From contig NZ_BMFZ01000002.1 in NCBI RefSeq assembly GCF_014639435.1, forward strand, positions 434,001 to 498,000: DNA of 64,000 bases, given 5' to 3'. The DNA comes from Hafnia psychrotolerans (GTDB taxonomy: Bacteria; Pseudomonadota; Gammaproteobacteria; Enterobacterales; Enterobacteriaceae). The first letter of the stretch is position 1. The number at the start of each line of letters is the position of its first letter. The notes below the pieces were generated by a model that ran no database searches, was not told the origin of the DNA, and was given only the letters and a program-made list of their open reading frames with translations. Of this stretch, positions 1 to 9,855 are shown piece after piece. The translations under genes were made by a program, and so were the position numbers.

Positions 1-734
1 AACAGCTCTTCGCTCATTCCCGGTTCCCACAAACGGAACAGATCGAATTCACGCGGCGCCCATAATACGGTTCCCGGGTTGATCATCGCCAGTAGCTGGT
101 CGCTACGCGGATCTTTTAGCAAGCTTCGCATCGACAGATTGCCATGTACCAACACAGCATTGTCATTGAAATCAGCGAATAAATTCGGCAGACAGGCTTT
201 GGCGCGGAACAGCAAGGTGCGGTCATCCGCCGTTAGGGGCGCAGAATGTAGATTGCTCACGGCAATCCACAGCACTTCAACGCGTTGCTGATACCATGCA
301 GCCCAGTTGTTCTCCTGAGTACTGTCGACCGTTCCCACGCAGCCGTGGCTGTCAATACGATGCCAGGCCAGTAGGCCTTCAACGATTTGATCTTTTAGTA
401 CCGCCCAACTTTGCTGCGTGCGCGCAGGAGCTTCCGCAGAGACACCGCGCAGCCGTTCAATAAGGAGGATCTCCTGATAAGGAGACTGATGGGTGGCAAC
501 CATGCCGAATACCGTCGGGACTTTAACGCCGCCTTCGCGCGCCAGTATTGATAGTTTGTAGGCTTCCTGAGCCGCAATCCCGGCGCAGGTGAAGCTTTTT
601 GCCAATAATGGCATCGCATGTCCTTGCTCATCATATAAAGCAAAAAGATGCGCATAAGGCTGTTCGCTAACGCACTCGAGACGCGACAGACGCTCGCCCA
701 AGACAATACTCAATTCGGCTTTCAACTGTTCCAT
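1..734 (-). CDS. ycbJ: YcbJ-like phosphotransferase-fold protein (3' end outside window)
   Basis: Open frame read on the minus strand from ATG at 734 (begins MEQLKAELSIVLGERLSRLE) to the window edge without a stop, so the C-terminus is missing; about 244 codons are visible. It is adjacent to kdsB, as ycbJ is in E. coli. The fold is that of aminoglycoside phosphotransferase/choline kinase-like proteins. The region that should carry the catalytic HGD...N loop reads VHGNLSMRSLL and the metal-binding D region reads MINPG, so key acidic residues look replaced. From my recollection E. coli YcbJ is similarly degenerate, which suggests a non-catalytic or unusual kinase fold. Function unknown. Confidence 0.8.
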   Translation of the reverse strand, partial: MEQLKAELSIVLGERLSRLECVSEQPYAHLFALYDEQGHAMPLLAKSFTCAGIAAQEAYKLSILAREGGVKVPTVFGMVATHQSPYQEILLIERLRGVSAEAPARTQQSWAVLKDQIVEGLLAWHRIDSHGCVGTVDSTQENNWAAWYQQRVEVLWIAVSNLHSAPLTADDRTLLFRAKACLPNLFADFNDNAVLVHGNLSMRSLLKDPRSDQLLAMINPGTVLWAPREFDLFRLWEPGMSEEL

Positions 735-877
735 AATAGTCACACTGTAGCAAATCGGCTCAGGGCTATGATGAAAGCATCAATCGAGGATTTCCCCGTT
801 TCAGATCAATTAATACGGCATAAAGTGAAACGACTTAGAACAGAAAGTCGGTACGGTAGATTTTGGAGAGGCAACGA

Positions 878-900
878 CGGAATGCCACGATGGCATTCCG
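878..900. repeat. Perfect 10-bp inverted repeat between kdsB and ycbJ
   Basis: CGGAATGCCA, a 3-base loop, then TGGCATTCCG. It lies in the 206-bp gap downstream of kdsB and upstream of ycbJ, 41 bp past the kdsB stop. No T-run follows on either strand, so it is not a classical terminator. It may be an mRNA 3' processing or stabilising hairpin. Confidence 0.6.
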
Positions 901-940
901 TATCAGTACAGATTGGGAAAATGAGGGGTCAAACCGAAAT

Positions 941-1690
941 TCAGTGACCAAAGAATTCGCGTACCCGCTGCAAATCTTCTGGTGTGTCAACACCGACAGA
1001 AGGGATCTCTTTAGCCACTGCGACGTGAATTTTTTCGCCGTACCAGAGAACACGCAGTTGCTCCAGCAATTCAATGTGCTCTAACTGGCTCGGAGCCCAG
1101 TTGACATAGCGCCTGATGAAACCAGCACGATAAGCATAAATGCCAATGTGGCGTAGGAAGTTATCGCCTATTGTCTCTTTCGATTCAGCAAAGCGTTCGC
1201 GTTCCCATGGAATAGCAGCACGAGAGAAGTAAAGAGCGTAGCCGTTAACATCTCGTACCACTTTCACTGCATTAGGATTGAACGCCTCTTCAGCCGTTTC
1301 AATGGGGACAGCCAGTGTCGCCATGCCCGCGTTACAGGAAGCCAGATTATCAGCAACCTGCCGGATAATCACCGGTGGTACCATCGGCTCGTCACCCTGT
1401 ACGTTGACAATGATGTCGTCATCACTAAAGCCGTAGCGCTCAATCACTTCAGCCAGACGCTCTGTACCAGACTGGTGATCAGCACGCGTCATGCATGCTT
1501 CACCACCTGCAGCTTGCACCTCGTTGAAAACATCGGGATGGTCCGTCGCCACGATCACACGCTCCGCACCTGACTCTTTCGCACGCTCCATCACATGAAC
1601 AACCATGGATTTGCCGTTAATATCCGCCAGAGGTTTACCAGGCAAACGACTGGATGCATATCGCGCAGGAATGATCACAATAAAACTCAT
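941..1690 (-). CDS. kdsB: 3-deoxy-manno-octulosonate cytidylyltransferase (CMP-Kdo synthetase)
   Basis: 249 residues, close to the usual 248. Cytoplasmic enzyme that activates Kdo with CTP to give CMP-Kdo for inner-core LPS. The N-terminus carries the nucleotide-binding [14 protein letters not shown] motif (residues about 8-21), and QGDEPMVPP lies near residue 100, both hallmarks of the family. Its ATG overlaps the ycaR stop codon by 4 bases (ATGA), so the two are probably translationally coupled. Neighbouring lpxK and msbA also serve the LPS pathway. Confidence 0.97.
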   Translation of the reverse strand: MSFIVIIPARYASSRLPGKPLADINGKSMVVHVMERAKESGAERVIVATDHPDVFNEVQAAGGEACMTRADHQSGTERLAEVIERYGFSDDDIIVNVQGDEPMVPPVIIRQVADNLASCNAGMATLAVPIETAEEAFNPNAVKVVRDVNGYALYFSRAAIPWERERFAESKETIGDNFLRHIGIYAYRAGFIRRYVNWAPSQLEHIELLEQLRVLWYGEKIHVAVAKEIPSVGVDTPEDLQRVREFFGH

Positions 1691-1869
1691 GGATGCGTCT
1701 CGTCAGCAGAAAGCGCACGGGCTTCCGTTTCTAATAACACAGGAATACCATCGCGAACGGGATACGCCAGCCCATCCACTTTACACACCAACTCTTGCGA
1801 CTCTTTATTAAAATAGAGCTTACCGGTACAGACAGGACAAGCGACTATTTCGAGTAAACGATGATCCAT
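1687..1869 (-). CDS. ycaR: YcaR, Trm112/UPF0434-like small zinc-ribbon-type protein
   Basis: 60 residues from ATG at 1869 ([18 protein letters not shown]). An in-frame upstream ATG at 1908 exists, but the 1869 start has a strong GGGAGGA ribosome-binding site and matches the family length. Contains ACPVC (Cys 11 and 14) and a later LVCK, resembling the Trm112p-like fold. Precise role unknown. Overlaps kdsB by 4 bases. Confidence 0.93.
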   Translation of the reverse strand: MDHRLLEIVACPVCTGKLYFNKESQELVCKVDGLAYPVRDGIPVLLETEARALSADETHP

Positions 1870-2032
1870 ACTTCCTCCCCGAGATTGACCACATGGCAAG
1901 CAGACCAATGCAGCAATGCTTTTTAATATAAACCTTTAGGGGCTGAGAATACCATAAGCCGTAACAGGTCGTTAATCGGTATGGTTGGGAGAGTGAAAAG
2001 AAAAGAATGTTGGGATGATGGTGACGGAGATA

Positions 2033-2061
2033 TTGCAAAGAAGATTACGGCAGCGTAGAAT
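2033..2061 (+). promoter_or_regulatory. Candidate sigma-70 promoter for a short plus-strand transcript
   Basis: TTGCAA at 2033-2038, a 17-bp spacer and TAGAAT at 2056-2061. It points at the 16-codon ORF at 2109 and the terminator at 2190, so the unit would be about 150 nt. Seen in sequence; promoter activity is inferred. Confidence 0.45.
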
Positions 2062-2108
2062 TTTTCGTGACCTGCGTCACAAAAATAAATCTTATTACGA
2101 GTAAAAAA

Positions 2109-2159
2109 ATGAAACTGATCAACAAAATCATCTCAATGTTCGCGAACTTCAGTCATTAA
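2109..2159 (+). CDS. Putative 16-residue amphipathic peptide
   Basis: ATG to TAA encoding MKLINKIISMFANFSH, which I do not recognise. It has two or three lysines on one face and Ile, Met and Phe residues on the other, so it could form a short cationic amphipathic helix. A modest ACGAG Shine-Dalgarno lies 7 bases before the ATG. It sits between a plausible promoter (2033-2061) and a good hairpin terminator (2190-2220), which supports a real small gene. Alternatives: a leader peptide, or a chance ORF inside an sRNA. It is transcribed opposite to all flanking genes. Confidence 0.4.
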   Translation: MKLINKIISMFANFSH

Positions 2160-2189
2160 TCCTGAATTAGCCTGCATTCACCATTAAAG

Positions 2190-2220
2190 AACGGCCACTG
2201 ATTGTGGCCGTTTTGTTTTA
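2190..2220 (+). terminator. Rho-independent terminator between the small ORF and ycaQ
   Basis: Stem AACGGCCAC / GTGGCCGTT with loop TGATT, followed on the plus strand by TTGTTTTA. It is 30 bases past the small ORF stop and 2 bases before the ycaQ stop, so it may also act on convergent ycaQ transcripts, although the minus-side T-run (TTTAA) is weak. Confidence 0.75.
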
Positions 2221-2222
2221 CG

Positions 2223-3473
2223 TCATTTCAGATTTTGAAGTAAAGACCAGCCCTTACCCCAGAAGGCTTGCAGCGCATCAGGGAGTTTACCTGTCGTGAC
2301 ATTCTCTGCACCATGCCATAGCGCGCAGCGGCTAAATGCATCGGTTAAATCTTTGACCCGCCGAGCACTGAGTTTTATGCCGTCTTCCAGATGCAACGCT
2401 TTGACCTCAAATACTTTTTGTTTACGATGAATTTTGGCATCCACACGACCGATCAATTCACCACGTTGTAAAATTGGCAAGGTGAAATAACCAAACTTAC
2501 GTTTTGCCTCAGGGGTATAACACTCCAACCTATAATCAAAATTAAACAGCGTTAGTGCACGCTTGCGGTCCCAAACTACCGGATCGAAAGGGGAAAGTAG
2601 CGTCGTCACGGTTGAGCTAATCCGCCCTTCCAGCGCCTGTTGTAATAATTGATACTGCGCCTGATGCACATAACACTCACCGTCGATCCCTTCGACATTC
2701 ACCGTTGTGATTTCACCACGTTGTAATAAATCCTCAATCACTGTTGCAGTTTTCACGCGCTTTAAGCGGTAATAATCTGCCAGCCATTCAGCCTTGAAGA
2801 AGCCGAGGCTTTGAGCCGAACGGCGTAGCATCTGAATTTCTGCCTCGGCCTGAGGTAAAGCCTGCGTCGCATCATTCCATTCCGGCAATACCCTTTCTGC
2901 AAGGTCATAAACGCGATGGAAATTACGTCTCTCTATCACCATCAATTTTCCGGCAGTAAATAGCGTTTCGAGATGTTTCTTATGCGGCTTCCAGTCCCAC
3001 CAGCCGCTGGTAGCGCGTTTTTCTGCTGTGAAATCTGCCGAGCGTACCGGGCCGTTATCCGCAATGTGATTCAACAAAAGCGCAATGTCATCTTGATGGG
3101 TATCAAACCACGCCTGAGAGTATTTCCAACCCATGATCTCTGGCATAAGCATACGATGGCGTAGTAATTGATAGTCGTCGATGGGAATGAAGCAGGCCTC
3201 ATGTGCCCAATACTCAAACAGCTTTCCTGCGGCTAATGCTTGTTCCAGCCATTCGGTCGGATAATGGCCGAGGCGACTAAATAAGACTAAATAAGGGCTG
3301 CGCGCTACGACGCTGATGGTATCAATTTGTAGCAAGGCCATATTGTTTATGGCAGAGGTCACATCGTCGCGGACAGGTTTACGCTTAAGGGGATGTTGTA
3401 ACTGTTGTGCAGCAAGATGTAATGTACGGGCGGCAGAAAGAGAGATTATGGGGTGAGACATATCGGTATCCAT
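2223..3473 (-). CDS. ycaQ: YcaQ/AlkX family DNA interstrand-crosslink glycosylase (HTH_42)
   Basis: 416 residues from ATG at 3473; a second in-frame ATG at 3461 (MSHPIISLSAAR) matches the E. coli start better, and neither has a strong ribosome-binding site. Winged-helix glycosylase family that unhooks nitrogen-mustard-type crosslinks and removes alkylated purines. The active-site stretch LLQIDTISVVARSPYLVLF (residues about 47-65) shows the Q-x-D form of the catalytic motif. SPFDPVVWDRKRA lies in the C-terminal third. It is followed by ycaR-kdsB, as in E. coli, but the small plus-strand unit intervenes. Confidence 0.92.
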   Translation of the reverse strand: MDTDMSHPIISLSAARTLHLAAQQLQHPLKRKPVRDDVTSAINNMALLQIDTISVVARSPYLVLFSRLGHYPTEWLEQALAAGKLFEYWAHEACFIPIDDYQLLRHRMLMPEIMGWKYSQAWFDTHQDDIALLLNHIADNGPVRSADFTAEKRATSGWWDWKPHKKHLETLFTAGKLMVIERRNFHRVYDLAERVLPEWNDATQALPQAEAEIQMLRRSAQSLGFFKAEWLADYYRLKRVKTATVIEDLLQRGEITTVNVEGIDGECYVHQAQYQLLQQALEGRISSTVTTLLSPFDPVVWDRKRALTLFNFDYRLECYTPEAKRKFGYFTLPILQRGELIGRVDAKIHRKQKVFEVKALHLEDGIKLSARRVKDLTDAFSRCALWHGAENVTTGKLPDALQAFWGKGWSLLQNLK

Positions 3474-3546
3474 TAATGGAAATCATCTTACAGATACCGA
3501 TAGCATATTTTAATCAGAGCGTAAATTTTACGCGCTAAAATCTGAC

Positions 3547-3759
3547 TTAGAAGGCAATCACGTCAGCTGCGGCTTGGCCGTGAACTACGCTGCGGTAAGT
3601 TGTGAACTCGACACGCTGACCTGCATTCAAAGACTTATTGCCTGTATTGGCAATGGAGGCACGTTGAACATAAATTTCAGACGAACCATCAAGCGGGCAG
3701 ATAAAACCATAACCTTTAGCCTGGTTGTACCACTTAACTAAACCCATTTTTAACATCAT
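3547..3759 (-). CDS. Divergent CspA-family cold-shock-like protein (CspH/CspF type)
   Basis: 70 residues from ATG at 3759 (MMLKMGLVKWYNQAKGYGF); AAAGGA lies about 10 bases upstream. An in-frame ATG at 3828 would add 23 residues that do not belong to the fold, so I reject it. RNP1 is kept (KGYGFICP), but RNP2 reads EIYVQ instead of the usual DVFVH, losing the conserved His. It resembles the atypical CspH/CspF paralogues, which may bind RNA poorly. It lies between lpxK and ycaQ, which are adjacent in E. coli, so this looks like an insertion of a csp gene. Confidence 0.85.
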   Translation of the reverse strand: MMLKMGLVKWYNQAKGYGFICPLDGSSEIYVQRASIANTGNKSLNAGQRVEFTTYRSVVHGQAAADVIAF

Positions 3760-4244
3760 AATGTTTAAATCCTTTATTTGGGCATCCATGAACACGCTTT
3801 TTATTATTGTTCGGATGCGCTTGCCCATACTAAAGTTATTTTTTTATAAAAACCTCTAATGAGCGATTGTGAAAATAGTTTTCTTTTTAATTAAAATATT
3901 AAAAAGATCTGCCATAAGGCAATCGGGGCCAATCGATAAGATTGAATACTTATGGGAGGGACTTAGAAGGTTCGTCTTTGAAGCGGAATCATTAAATCTT
4001 AGATAACGTTTTGGGAGGAACTACTTAACTCTAAACTCATACATAAATAGCTCTGTATCACAGGCCGGAAAGCATTTACTCATAAGTAAAAGGTAATAGC
4101 AAGAATATTATGGAAAATAAATCTTCAACAAAGCGTTTTCCCCAAGTTTTTATCTTAAATCATAGGGTTATAAATTTCACATAACCTGCATTAAATCTGC
4201 CAATAAACATTAAGACAAGACCATCACATCACGTTGGTGAAGAT
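3760..4244. other. AT-rich gap: leader of the cold-shock-like gene and lpxK 3' flank
   Basis: 485 bp without a supportable gene. On the minus strand the csp start is preceded by about 100 nt of AT-rich sequence, with TATAAA-like stretches near 3840-3850 that could be a -10 region, giving a long 5' leader as in other csp genes. I cannot identify a clear -35 or a cold-box. No convincing terminator follows lpxK. Confidence 0.4.
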
Positions 4245-5228
4245 TTATTTCTGAGAAATAACACGCTCTATCTTACTGATAAGAGCGTGAGTATCTATCG
4301 GTGAAATGATTGCATTAACAGGCAGATACCACCAATTGGGTTCAGCAAAAGAGCGGCATTTCACAGCATCTTTTTCTGTCATCAGGAGTGTCTGACCTGA
4401 AATGGTCAGTGGTTTTAGTTGATCAGGTTGATAATTCTGGTGATCCGCAAAGGCTACTTCAGCCTGTAGGCTCACTCCAAGATTTTTCAATGTCGCAAAA
4501 AAACGCGGAGGATGCCCTATTCCGGCCATAGCGACAACATTCGGCAAAGTGGCCACATCGCATCGCTCACCATTAAGCACATTCACCGCCAACCCGGCGT
4601 CCAGGACCATACCTATTTCATTGGCCATTGGCGTGCCACCATTGGTGATCACCGCATCAACCGTTCGCAGCCGCGAAGCGCGTTCACGCATGGGACCCGC
4701 AGGTAGCCACCAACCATTACCAAAACGCCGGACGCCGTCGATCACAACCACTTCAATATCGCGTTGCAGCGCATAATGTTGCAGGCCGTCGTCCGTGACG
4801 ATCACATCAAGCCGGTATTTGGCTAGCAGGGCTTTGACCGCATCTGAGCGGACCGGCGAGACGGCAACCGGCGTACCCGTGCGCTGATATATCAACACGG
4901 GTTCATCACCGGCCTCCGCCGTGGTCGTTGTGATATCCAACACCAGTGGATATCTCGCCGCTTTTCCCCCATAGCCGCGCGACACAACGCCAGCACGCAA
5001 ACCTCGCTGTTTTAACGTTTCAACTAACCAAATAACAATAGGGGTTTTACCGCTGCCGCCTGCCGTTAAATTACCGACGACAACCACCGGTAAAGGGGCA
5101 CGCCAGCTTTTTTTCCATCCCTGCCTATAGCCGTAGCGAAGCAGCGTAGTGATCAGTCCGTATAACCATGAAAAAGGTAACAGCAACAGATAAAGCGCTG
5201 ATTTACCTGACCAGATACGTTCTATCAT
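4245..5228 (-). CDS. lpxK: Tetraacyldisaccharide 4'-kinase
   Basis: 327 residues, normal length. Phosphorylates the 4' position of the lipid A precursor disaccharide-1-phosphate to make lipid IVA at the inner face of the inner membrane. There is an N-terminal hydrophobic anchor (residues about 10-30), and the Walker A motif [12 protein letters not shown] is at about 52-63. The start overlaps the msbA stop by 4 bases, giving the conserved msbA-lpxK operon. Confidence 0.97.
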   Translation of the reverse strand: MIERIWSGKSALYLLLLPFSWLYGLITTLLRYGYRQGWKKSWRAPLPVVVVGNLTAGGSGKTPIVIWLVETLKQRGLRAGVVSRGYGGKAARYPLVLDITTTTAEAGDEPVLIYQRTGTPVAVSPVRSDAVKALLAKYRLDVIVTDDGLQHYALQRDIEVVVIDGVRRFGNGWWLPAGPMRERASRLRTVDAVITNGGTPMANEIGMVLDAGLAVNVLNGERCDVATLPNVVAMAGIGHPPRFFATLKNLGVSLQAEVAFADHQNYQPDQLKPLTISGQTLLMTEKDAVKCRSFAEPNWWYLPVNAIISPIDTHALISKIERVISQK

Positions 5229-6973
5229 TGACCAAATTGCATCCGGTGAAGTTGCGCATATGCGCCATGCTGAGCCAGTAAATATTCATGATTACCACGC
5301 TCAACCACTCGCCCTTCCTCAATCACCAGTATTTCATCGGCTTTTTCGATGGTGGAAAGCCGATGCGCAATCACCAATGAGGTGCGGTTTTTTTGCAGTT
5401 CATCCAGTGCAGCCTGAATGGCACGCTCGGATTCGGTATCAAGGGCGGATGTGGCTTCATCAAGAATAAGTACGGGTGAATCACGTAAAAGTGCACGGGC
5501 AATAGCGATACGCTGACGTTGTCCGCCAGAAAGTAGTACGCCATTTTCACCAATGACGGTATCAAGACCATTTTCCATCTTGCTAATGAAGTCCATCGCG
5601 TAAGCCATCGTCGCCGCTTTCTCAATGTTTTCACGCGTGAAAACATCAGTACGTGCATAGGCGATATTATTGGCAATGGTGTCATTAAACAGGTGAACAT
5701 TTTGCGACACTAAGGCCACCTGATTACGCAGGGAAGATAATGTATATTCACGTAGCTCATGATCATCCAGCAAGATTTCGCCTTTCTGAATGTCGTAAAA
5801 ACGGGTAAGCAAATTCGCTATCGTCGACTTACCTGAACCTGAACGGCCAACTAATGCAATTGTGCGTCCGGCCGGTATCTTGAAAGAGACGTCATGCAGT
5901 GCAGGCATATCCCGGCCCGGGTAGGAGAAGGTGACATTTTTGAACTCAACGTCGCCCTTGGCTCGCTCAATAACACGCTTACCGTCATCTTTTTCCTGTT
6001 CCATATCAAGAATGGAAAACAGTGTCTGGCAGGCTGCCATACCGCGCTGGAATTGAGCATTAACGTTGGTCAGTGACTTCAGAGGCCGCATCAGCGCCAT
6101 CATGGAAGCGAAGACTACTGAGATAGTACCAGGGCTTAATGTCTCCATTACGGAAGGGAAGCTGGCCGCATAAAGCACGAATGCCAGCGCCAAAGAGGCA
6201 ATTAACTGAATGATTGGATCTGAAATCGATGAGGCTGACACCAAGCGCATGCCTTGTCGGCGCATATGATTGCTGACAGAATCAAAGCGCTCTGTTTCAA
6301 TTTTTTGCCCGCCGAAAATCAAAACTTCCTTATGCCCTTTCAGCATCTGCTCGGCGCTGGTGGTCACATGCCCCATGCTATTTTGCATATTTTTACTGAT
6401 ATTACGAAAGCGCTTTGATACGACACGGATAACGATAGATACAATAGGTGCAATAATGACCAAGATGATAGACAACTGCCAGCTGTAGTAAAACATCAGG
6501 ATAAACAAGCCGATAATTGAAGCACCTTCACGTACTACGGTAACCAGAGCGCCCGATGAAGAAGACGCTACCTGCTCAGAATCATAGGTTATACGTGATA
6601 ATAAAGTCCCGGTGGATTGTTGGTCAAAGAAGGCCACGGGCATGCCCATCATGTGTCCAAACAGTCGGCGACGCATTTGCATCACTACTTTGCCGGAAAC
6701 CCATGAGATGCAGTAACTTGAAATATACCCACTTATGCCACGAACGACCATCAGGCCGATCACTGCAAGTGGCATCCACAGTAAAATTGAGCGATCTGCT
6801 TTACCAAAGCCGTCATCTAGTAGCGGCTTCAGGAGAGATAGCATAAACGTATCACTGGCGGCGTTAGCAACCAGTGCAACAGCCGCAGCGATAAGCCCGG
6901 CTCTAAAAGGAGTGATCATCGGCCACAGGCGACGGAATGTCTGCCAAGTGGAGAGATCTTTATCATTCATCAT
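5225..6973 (-). CDS. msbA: Lipid A / core-LPS ABC flippase MsbA
   Basis: 582 residues, the same length as E. coli MsbA ([18 protein letters not shown]). Homodimeric half-transporter of the inner membrane: six N-terminal membrane segments, then a nucleotide-binding domain with Walker [10 protein letters not shown]-loop [10 protein letters not shown], signature LLSGGQRQR, Walker [12 protein letters not shown] and H-loop IAHRLST. Flips core-lipid A for LPS export. Overlaps lpxK by 4 bases; ycaI ends 38 bp upstream. Confidence 0.98.
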   Translation of the reverse strand: MMNDKDLSTWQTFRRLWPMITPFRAGLIAAAVALVANAASDTFMLSLLKPLLDDGFGKADRSILLWMPLAVIGLMVVRGISGYISSYCISWVSGKVVMQMRRRLFGHMMGMPVAFFDQQSTGTLLSRITYDSEQVASSSSGALVTVVREGASIIGLFILMFYYSWQLSIILVIIAPIVSIVIRVVSKRFRNISKNMQNSMGHVTTSAEQMLKGHKEVLIFGGQKIETERFDSVSNHMRRQGMRLVSASSISDPIIQLIASLALAFVLYAASFPSVMETLSPGTISVVFASMMALMRPLKSLTNVNAQFQRGMAACQTLFSILDMEQEKDDGKRVIERAKGDVEFKNVTFSYPGRDMPALHDVSFKIPAGRTIALVGRSGSGKSTIANLLTRFYDIQKGEILLDDHELREYTLSSLRNQVALVSQNVHLFNDTIANNIAYARTDVFTRENIEKAATMAYAMDFISKMENGLDTVIGENGVLLSGGQRQRIAIARALLRDSPVLILDEATSALDTESERAIQAALDELQKNRTSLVIAHRLSTIEKADEILVIEEGRVVERGNHEYLLAQHGAYAQLHRMQFGQ

Positions 6974-7011
6974 GCATTATTAACCAGCAGCGATAGAAAC
7001 AGCGGACCATT

Positions 7012-9276
7012 CTACTCATTATCACCGGATACACCAAACCGCTGGTGGTACCAACGAGGAAATAATTGTTCACGTAAGCCACTAATAGACCAATAATCGT
7101 CGTAAAAACGAACAGTCAACTGCCCCGAATGCGCGGTATCGCGCCATGCTAGCTGTGCGCGCTGATATCGGTGAACCACTTTTTTCGCGGGCAGATGCCA
7201 TTGATTGAATCGCGAGGCAGACGCGATAGACATTTGCGGACTCACTGCACGCAGGAAAGGCGCCGTCGATGACGTATTACTACCGTGATGCGGCACCTGC
7301 ATCACGGTAGTATTCAGTTCATGACGATATCGCGAGACTAGCTTACGCTCAGCAGCAGCTTCAATATCCCCTGTTAACAATACGCTAAACTTTCCGTCAT
7401 CAATGCGGATCACACAGCTGTCATTATTCATCGGCCTGTCAGTCGGTTTTTCCGGCCAGAGAACATTAAAAGTGAGATCCTGCCACTTCCACGCCACACC
7501 TTCCAGGCAAGGTAACTGAGCATTCACCGAACTTTCGCGCACGGCAGCAAACGGAAAAGCCTGCTTCAAACTATCTAATCCCCCTCGATGGTCTTCGTGA
7601 CTATGGCTGATGATAATTTGCTCCACCACAATATTGTTCCATCGGATGAAAGGTAAGATATTCATCTCTGCCGCTGAGCCACTTTCCCAGCGATTACCTG
7701 TATCGTATAAAATCCCTTTACCATTTTTACTAATTAATGTCGCCAAACCGTGGCCAACATCGATCATATCGACCCTCCACCGTTCGGGCGCTTTCGCGTT
7801 CAGCCACAGGATCATGACAGACACCAGCGCCAGCAAATTGGCTGGACAGGTCAGTAACCAACCAAAACGCCAGACCATCACACCGCCCCAGCCGGCAAAC
7901 GCCAAAGAAAAAGTAGATGCACCCAAAAAAAACCATTCATCCGAAAATTTCCGCACACCCCAGAATGTGATTGAAAGAGTGTGATCAGCTATCGACCAAA
8001 TGATCTGTTTTATCCCTGCTGGAAATATCCCATGACCTATTAAGCTAAGTAAAACCAGCGGTACGGTGAAGAGTGAAACAATGGGTACTGCCCACATATT
8101 TGACATGAAAGAGGAGTAGTTGACGCCATGAAATAAACCTATTTGCATCGGCAGGAGCAACAGTGTCATGCCCAATTGTAGATGTGCCCATCTCAGAGGA
8201 GCCCAATACCAATGGCGGGTAAATTTAGGAGACAATGGCATCCACTGAAACCAGAATATCAGCGCAGCGACAGCTAAGCAGGAGAGCCAGAAGCTGTCAG
8301 AAAGAATACTCATTGGGTCCATCAGCAAAAGAAATGCGATCCCCCAAAGCCACACTTGCCAGGGATGACACCTGACCCGGTAGAAGCGAAGAGCCAGCCA
8401 TAACGAAAGAGCCAGAGCAGCGCGTAAAGCTGGGGCATTTCCTCCTGCCAACCAAGTATATAGAAGCAGCACCACTTCACTAACAACCAGCGGGAAACGG
8501 TAATCAATAAATCTCAGCGGCAAGAAATATTGTATTCCCCTCGCAAATAACCAACCGACCCAGGCAGCGATACCTATATGCAGCCCTGATATCGCCACAA
8601 GATGTGCAACGCCTGTTTTTTGCAAAAGTGCATTATCTTGCCTGCTAATAAGGCCTTTTTCACCGAAACCTAATGCTATAAGAACCGCTCGGTTATTGAG
8701 TCCCAGCAAGTCATTATCAATGGCGGTGATAAACCGCTGACGAAGATTACAGCTGTCCTGAAGCACTTGACCTTGCTCTACTCTTCCCTGCAGCGGCCAA
8801 TGATTTGCCAGAGCCCAGCGCTGTAAGTCAAATCCGCCTTCATTGAGAGATGCATGTACAGGCCTTAAATTCGCTTTAAATCTCCACTTCTGCCCGGCGC
8901 AGTAACTTGCTGCTGTATTACCCCACTGAGCCCTAAATAGAATAGGTGGGAAGACTCGCCTGCCTGCGGCTTGGTTAATACTCATGACAACCTGATGTTT
9001 GTCCAGGCGCCCTAAATTTATTGACTGAACGCTGGCAATAATCTCAATTTTTCCTCGACTCAGGATGTCGGTCTGCGATAGCAAGTATTGTCCCTGACTT
9101 ACAGCCCAAACGAAGCTCAGCAGCATTATTGCGCTAAGGCGCGCACATCGGTGGCGGATTAACCATATTCCCCACGCGAAGGTAGCGATCAGCAGACACC
9201 ATGAAATCGAGGGTAAAGACGGTAATATCAGCAACGGGAGCATGCCCGCGGTGACCGTTAGCGCCACCTCATCCAA
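7012..9276 (-). CDS. ycaI: ComEC/Rec2 family protein YcaI
   Basis: 754 residues, the usual enterobacterial length. N-terminal membrane helices, a central Competence domain (HLVAISGLHIGIAAWVGWLF) and a C-terminal metallo-beta-lactamase-like domain with HSHEDHRGG at about residues 558-566 and VPHHGSNTSS further on. In naturally competent bacteria ComEC forms the inner-membrane DNA channel. In most Enterobacterales the role is unproven, but the metal-binding motif is intact here. Located directly upstream of msbA on the same strand. Confidence 0.93.
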   Translation of the reverse strand: MDEVALTVTAGMLPLLILPSLPSISWCLLIATFAWGIWLIRHRCARLSAIMLLSFVWAVSQGQYLLSQTDILSRGKIEIIASVQSINLGRLDKHQVVMSINQAAGRRVFPPILFRAQWGNTAASYCAGQKWRFKANLRPVHASLNEGGFDLQRWALANHWPLQGRVEQGQVLQDSCNLRQRFITAIDNDLLGLNNRAVLIALGFGEKGLISRQDNALLQKTGVAHLVAISGLHIGIAAWVGWLFARGIQYFLPLRFIDYRFPLVVSEVVLLLYTWLAGGNAPALRAALALSLWLALRFYRVRCHPWQVWLWGIAFLLLMDPMSILSDSFWLSCLAVAALIFWFQWMPLSPKFTRHWYWAPLRWAHLQLGMTLLLLPMQIGLFHGVNYSSFMSNMWAVPIVSLFTVPLVLLSLIGHGIFPAGIKQIIWSIADHTLSITFWGVRKFSDEWFFLGASTFSLAFAGWGGVMVWRFGWLLTCPANLLALVSVMILWLNAKAPERWRVDMIDVGHGLATLISKNGKGILYDTGNRWESGSAAEMNILPFIRWNNIVVEQIIISHSHEDHRGGLDSLKQAFPFAAVRESSVNAQLPCLEGVAWKWQDLTFNVLWPEKPTDRPMNNDSCVIRIDDGKFSVLLTGDIEAAAERKLVSRYRHELNTTVMQVPHHGSNTSSTAPFLRAVSPQMSIASASRFNQWHLPAKKVVHRYQRAQLAWRDTAHSGQLTVRFYDDYWSISGLREQLFPRWYHQRFGVSGDNE

Positions 9277-9535
9277 TGAGATTTTAATAATGACATCCTT
9301 GCCTGAATACTTAATTAAAAAAACCGAGGCTCGGTGAGCAACAGTTTTGCTAACTCGATATTTCTGGGGTTGAGTATGGTTTAGGCGATATACCGGAACA
9401 AGGAAAGGAGTTGAACGATGCGGGACATCGCGCAGAAAATGAATGGATAGGGATGAATTTAAGCAAAAAAAACGGCACCTTGAAAAGGTACCGCTTTAGG
9501 TTCGCTATAGGCAGAATTTATGTCAGACCGAAATC
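9277..9535. other. Intergenic region between ihfB and ycaI
   Basis: 259 bp. Contains the ihfB terminator (9465-9493) and, upstream of ycaI on the minus strand, sequence that should hold its promoter; I see no strong -35/-10 pair. Confidence 0.4.
9465..9493 (-). terminator. Rho-independent terminator of ihfB
   Basis: Read on the minus strand: stem CGGTACC / GGTGCCG (one G-T pair) extended by the CTT/AAG side, then eight T residues. It lies 43 bp past the ihfB stop. Confidence 0.85.
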
Positions 9536-9820
9536 TTAGCCATAAATATTCGCGCGATCACGCAACTCTTTACCGGGTTTAAAATGCGGGACGTATTTAC
9601 CGTCCAATTCCACCTTATCGCCAGTTTTTGGGTTACGCCCAACACGCGGAGCACGGTAGTGAAGAGAAAAACTGCCAAACCCACGGATCTCAATGCGTTC
9701 ACCATCAGCCAAAGTTGCAGCCATATGTTCAAGCATCTCTTTCACTGCATCCTCAATGGCTTTCGCAGGGACATGAGAGTGCTGGCCAGCAAGTCTTTCA
9801 ATAAGTTCAGACTTGGTCAT
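9536..9820 (-). CDS. ihfB: Integration host factor beta subunit
   Basis: 94 residues ([20 protein letters not shown]), full length. Forms a heterodimer with IhfA that bends DNA at specific sites, acting in nucleoid structure, recombination and transcription. The beta-ribbon arm carries [10 protein letters not shown], with the conserved intercalating Pro. A strong TTGGAGGTAAT ribosome-binding site precedes the ATG. Lies 63 bp downstream of rpsA in the conserved cmk-rpsA-ihfB order. Confidence 0.98.
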   Translation of the reverse strand: MTKSELIERLAGQHSHVPAKAIEDAVKEMLEHMAATLADGERIEIRGFGSFSLHYRAPRVGRNPKTGDKVELDGKYVPHFKPGKELRDRANIYG

Positions 9821-9855
9821 ATTACCTCCAAGCTTTGCAGCTAAACTACCGTTTC

